The notes under the pieces: model-generated | The model's database searches: none | What the model saw: the letters and a program-made list of their open reading frames with translations, nothing else | What the model was told of the DNA's origin: nothing | Assembly (NCBI GenBank): GCA_019359695.1 | Contig: JAHHGV010000005.1 | Span: 62,001-126,000, forward strand | Length of the DNA stretch: 64,000 bases | Direction: 5' to 3' | Source of the DNA: Brasilonema angustatum HA4187-MV1 | GTDB taxonomy: Bacteria; Cyanobacteriota; Cyanobacteriia; Cyanobacteriales; Nostocaceae | Shown: one piece after another, positions 63,232 through 64,000 of the stretch | Numbering within the stretch: position 1 is the first letter of the stretch | How the letters are laid out: every line of letters starts with the position of its first letter | Translations under genes and position numbers: made by a program

Positions 63232-64000
63232 CTAACTTTTCTGCCAAATTTTAATCGTCTTATCCAAACTCCCACTTACCAAAAGTTCCCCTGAAGCAGT
63301 AAAAGCCAATGCTGTTACCGTGTGTGTATGACCTGTAAATGTACCCAGCAGTTCTCCTGTTTCTACATGCCACAATTTAATCGTTTTATCTGCACTGCCA
63401 CTGGCAATAATTTGTCCATCAGGACTCAACGCAATCGCATACACTCCGTCCCTGTGTCCGTTGAGGGTGTGAAGTAATTCCCCATTTTCTAACTGCCAAA
63501 TTTTAATCGTTTTATCTCGACTACCACTGACTAAAATTTTGCCATCCGTAGTGACAGCCAAGGAACGAATAATATGGGAATGACCTGTAAACGAGTGCAA
63601 TAACTCGGGAACCAAAGGTATCTGAGTTTCCTGTTGGCAGATACGCCAGACTTTAATTTTGCGGTAACTCCCTGTGATCAGAGTTTGTCCATCAGGACTC
63701 AACGCTAGTGAATGGGCTGCTGTATCTTCTAGAGATAAGGCAGTAGCAACCTGGCGCTGCATCAAGTCCCAAAACATAATTGTTCTATCATCGCCCCCAG
63801 TTGCTAACATTCGTCCATCTGGGGTAAAGGCAACACACCGCACCATCCCATTATGCTTGTGCAAAATATCAATCAAGTCTTGTGCCCCTACGTGCCAAAG
63901 TTTAATTGTGGAGTCTGCACCAGCACTAACTAATGTCTGCCCATCTGGACTGAAAGCCAGGGAATTCACTTCATCAACTAACCCAGAAAAAATCCAAGGA
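63232..64000 (-). CDS. WD40 repeat protein, N-terminus outside window
   Basis: At least 256 residues with about six WD40 repeats (NSLAFSPDGQTLVSAGADST, KLWHV; AIALSPDGQIIASGSADKT and so on) and the stop at 63232. The reading frame stays open to the window edge (PWIFSGLVDEVNSLAF), so the GTG at 63969 is not the true start. Upstream modules such as a kinase or ATPase may lie outside the window. Repeats are more divergent than those of the 2-5.5 kb gene. Confidence 0.85.
   Translation of the reverse strand, partial: PWIFSGLVDEVNSLAFSPDGQTLVSAGADSTIKLWHVGAQDLIDILHKHNGMVRCVAFTPDGRMLATGGDDRTIMFWDLMQRQVATALSLEDTAAHSLALSPDGQTLITGSYRKIKVWRICQQETQIPLVPELLHSFTGHSHIIRSLAVTTDGKILVSGSRDKTIKIWQLENGELLHTLNGHRDGVYAIALSPDGQIIASGSADKTIKLWHVETGELLGTFTGHTHTVTALAFTASGELLVSGSLDKTIKIWQKS

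Overview
The window is chromosomal DNA of a filamentous, probably heterocyst-forming cyanobacterium of the Scytonema/Tolypothrix/Nostoc kind. The evidence is psbA (D1), psbK, psbM, a PsbP-like gene, a plant-type phosphoenolpyruvate carboxylase, many HIP1 octamers (GCGATCGC), heptamer tandem repeats (CAGGGAA, TATCAGT) between genes, and many palindromic interspersed repeats. The species call is inference; the phylum is firm.

Layout. 1-2000: remnants of toxin-antitoxin genes (a nucleotidyltransferase without a visible start, an orphan AbrB antitoxin, a frameshifted BrnA-like antitoxin) and a Uma2 nuclease, separated by repeats. 2066-7682: a coupled two-gene operon, CHAT protease + TIR + AAA ATPase followed by AAA ATPase + 16 WD40 repeats, resembling a signalling or immune cassette. 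8422-12564: a large DUF4347/DUF4114 repeat protein. 13.1-19.9 kb: a methyltransferase, then a cobalamin-uptake locus (permease, binding protein, 2Fe-2S protein, TonB receptor) behind a cobalamin riboswitch; the receptor has an in-frame amber codon. 20-26 kb: psbA and a polysaccharide O-acyltransferase pair (MBOAT + DUF1574). 26.4-42 kb: mostly housekeeping genes (ppc, maf, psbP-like, comF, cobS, tgt, psbK, ferredoxin, psbM, usp) and conserved hypothetical proteins.

42317-57465 is a complete type V-K CRISPR-associated transposon (CAST), about 15.1 kb. Near-identical ends beginning TGTACA enclose tnsB-tnsC-tniQ, a type I restriction-modification cargo (hsdM, hsdS, an AlbA/Schlafen-like ATPase gene, hsdR, a small metallopeptidase gene), a divergent MerR-type repressor (CvkR), cas12k, a tracrRNA and a five-repeat CRISPR array. 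A diverged solitary repeat after the array carries a short spacer whose first 20 nt match the tRNA-Lys(CUU) gene just outside the right end. The match has an AGTG PAM, and the transposon end lies 60 bp downstream of that PAM. This is what homing by a delocalized crRNA predicts, so the element carries the address of its own attachment site.

57.5-64 kb: the tRNA target, a palindromic repeat block, an AI-2E family transporter, small membrane proteins, a DUF1614 protein, ftsH, and the 3' part of another WD40 gene cut by the window edge.
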